Position numbers and translations under genes: made by a program. Below are positions 63,875 through 64,000 of a stretch of DNA of 64,000 nt, piece after piece; positions within the stretch are counted from its first letter, which is position 1, and each line of letters starts with the position of its first letter. Source of the stretch: Hyalangium ruber (GTDB taxonomy: Bacteria; Myxococcota; Myxococcia; Myxococcales; Myxococcaceae); NCBI RefSeq assembly GCF_034259325.1, contig NZ_JAXIVS010000005.1, forward strand, positions 186,001 to 250,000. Reading direction: 5' to 3'. The notes under the pieces were generated by a model. That model did not search any database and was not told where the DNA came from. It saw only the letters and a list, made by a program, of their open reading frames with translations.

Positions 63875-64000
63875 ATGCCCACCGGCTTCTCCTGGTCCGA
63901 ACTCGACATCGACTCCGCCCGCGTGCAGGTGGTGCGGGACGCGCCCCTGCCCTCCGGCCGCGACTTCGTCCTCTATTGGTGCATGGTCCACCACCGCGTG
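63875..64000 (+). CDS. phrB: Class II deoxyribodipyrimidine photolyase, N-terminus only
   Basis: The first 42 codons are visible. SARVQVVRDAPLPSGRDFVLYWCMVHHRV resembles the entry strand of class II CPD photolyases (..G.YVLYWMQ..QR..), which repair cyclobutane pyrimidine dimers with light and FADH-. The rest, including the FAD-binding domain, lies outside the window, so the assignment is provisional. Confidence 0.55.
   Translation, partial: MPTGFSWSELDIDSARVQVVRDAPLPSGRDFVLYWCMVHHRV

Overview
The window is high-GC chromosomal DNA whose gene content points to a myxobacterium of the Cystobacterineae (Archangium / Cystobacter / Hyalangium / Stigmatella type). The grounds are very high third-position GC, four large Ser/Thr-kinase hybrids, many lipoproteins with Cys lipoboxes, a kinase-sigma factor pair, and chains of genes overlapping by ATGA. 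The assignment is inference from gene content; no rRNA or tRNA is present to confirm it. I see no CRISPR array, insertion sequence, integrase or phage module.

Layout. 0-4.2 kb: a secreted PIG-L deacetylase (cut by the window edge) diverges from an overlapping bshC-bshB-bshA bacillithiol operon. 4.2-10.1 kb: DUF2911 protein, DNRLRE/beta-propeller surface protein, secreted VWA protein, PPK2 polyphosphate kinase. 10.1-12.6 kb: glutathione S-transferase-like protein divergent from an MDR reductase + SDR pair. 12.6-21.5 kb: a Ser/Thr kinase coupled to an M15 peptidase, divergent from a 1803-residue kinase / AAA-ATPase / GAF / histidine kinase. 21.5-27.6 kb: a tightly coupled operon of two acetoacetate-decarboxylase-like proteins and two paralogous FAD oxidoreductases, the best candidate here for an undescribed pathway. 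27.6-35.2 kb: a kinase-receiver-cyclase hybrid whose cyclase domain has lost key residues, an MBL-fold lipoprotein, and a hemB - DUF4177 - RDD - tandem ATP-grasp series. 35.2-41 kb: small proteins, an ABC-2 exporter operon, a YkgJ-type protein and a beta-helix lipoprotein. 41-45 kb: a sigma factor paired with a kinase that carries an anti-sigma-like zinc finger. 45-50.5 kb: lipoproteins, including a large Gly-rich/Kelch protein, and a CitA-type citrate synthase. 50.6-52 kb: a visibly AT-richer patch with three inverted repeats and three small secreted proteins. 52-55.7 kb: DUF1275 membrane protein, amidohydrolase and serine hydrolase. 55.7-64 kb: DUF2147, a secreted protein with a repeated C-terminus, DoxX, a lipoprotein, a PfkB kinase, a TrmN6-like methyltransferase, DUF1015, a membrane protein, serA, and the start of a class II photolyase.

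The genes work in three broad ways: housekeeping metabolism (hemB, serA, citrate synthase, tRNA methyltransferase), thiol and stress biology (bacillithiol, GST, PPK2, photolyase), and regulation by kinase hybrids typical of multicellular deltaproteobacteria. Start codons were chosen from ribosome-binding sites, signal peptides and overlaps. Families were assigned by recognising motifs, without any database search.
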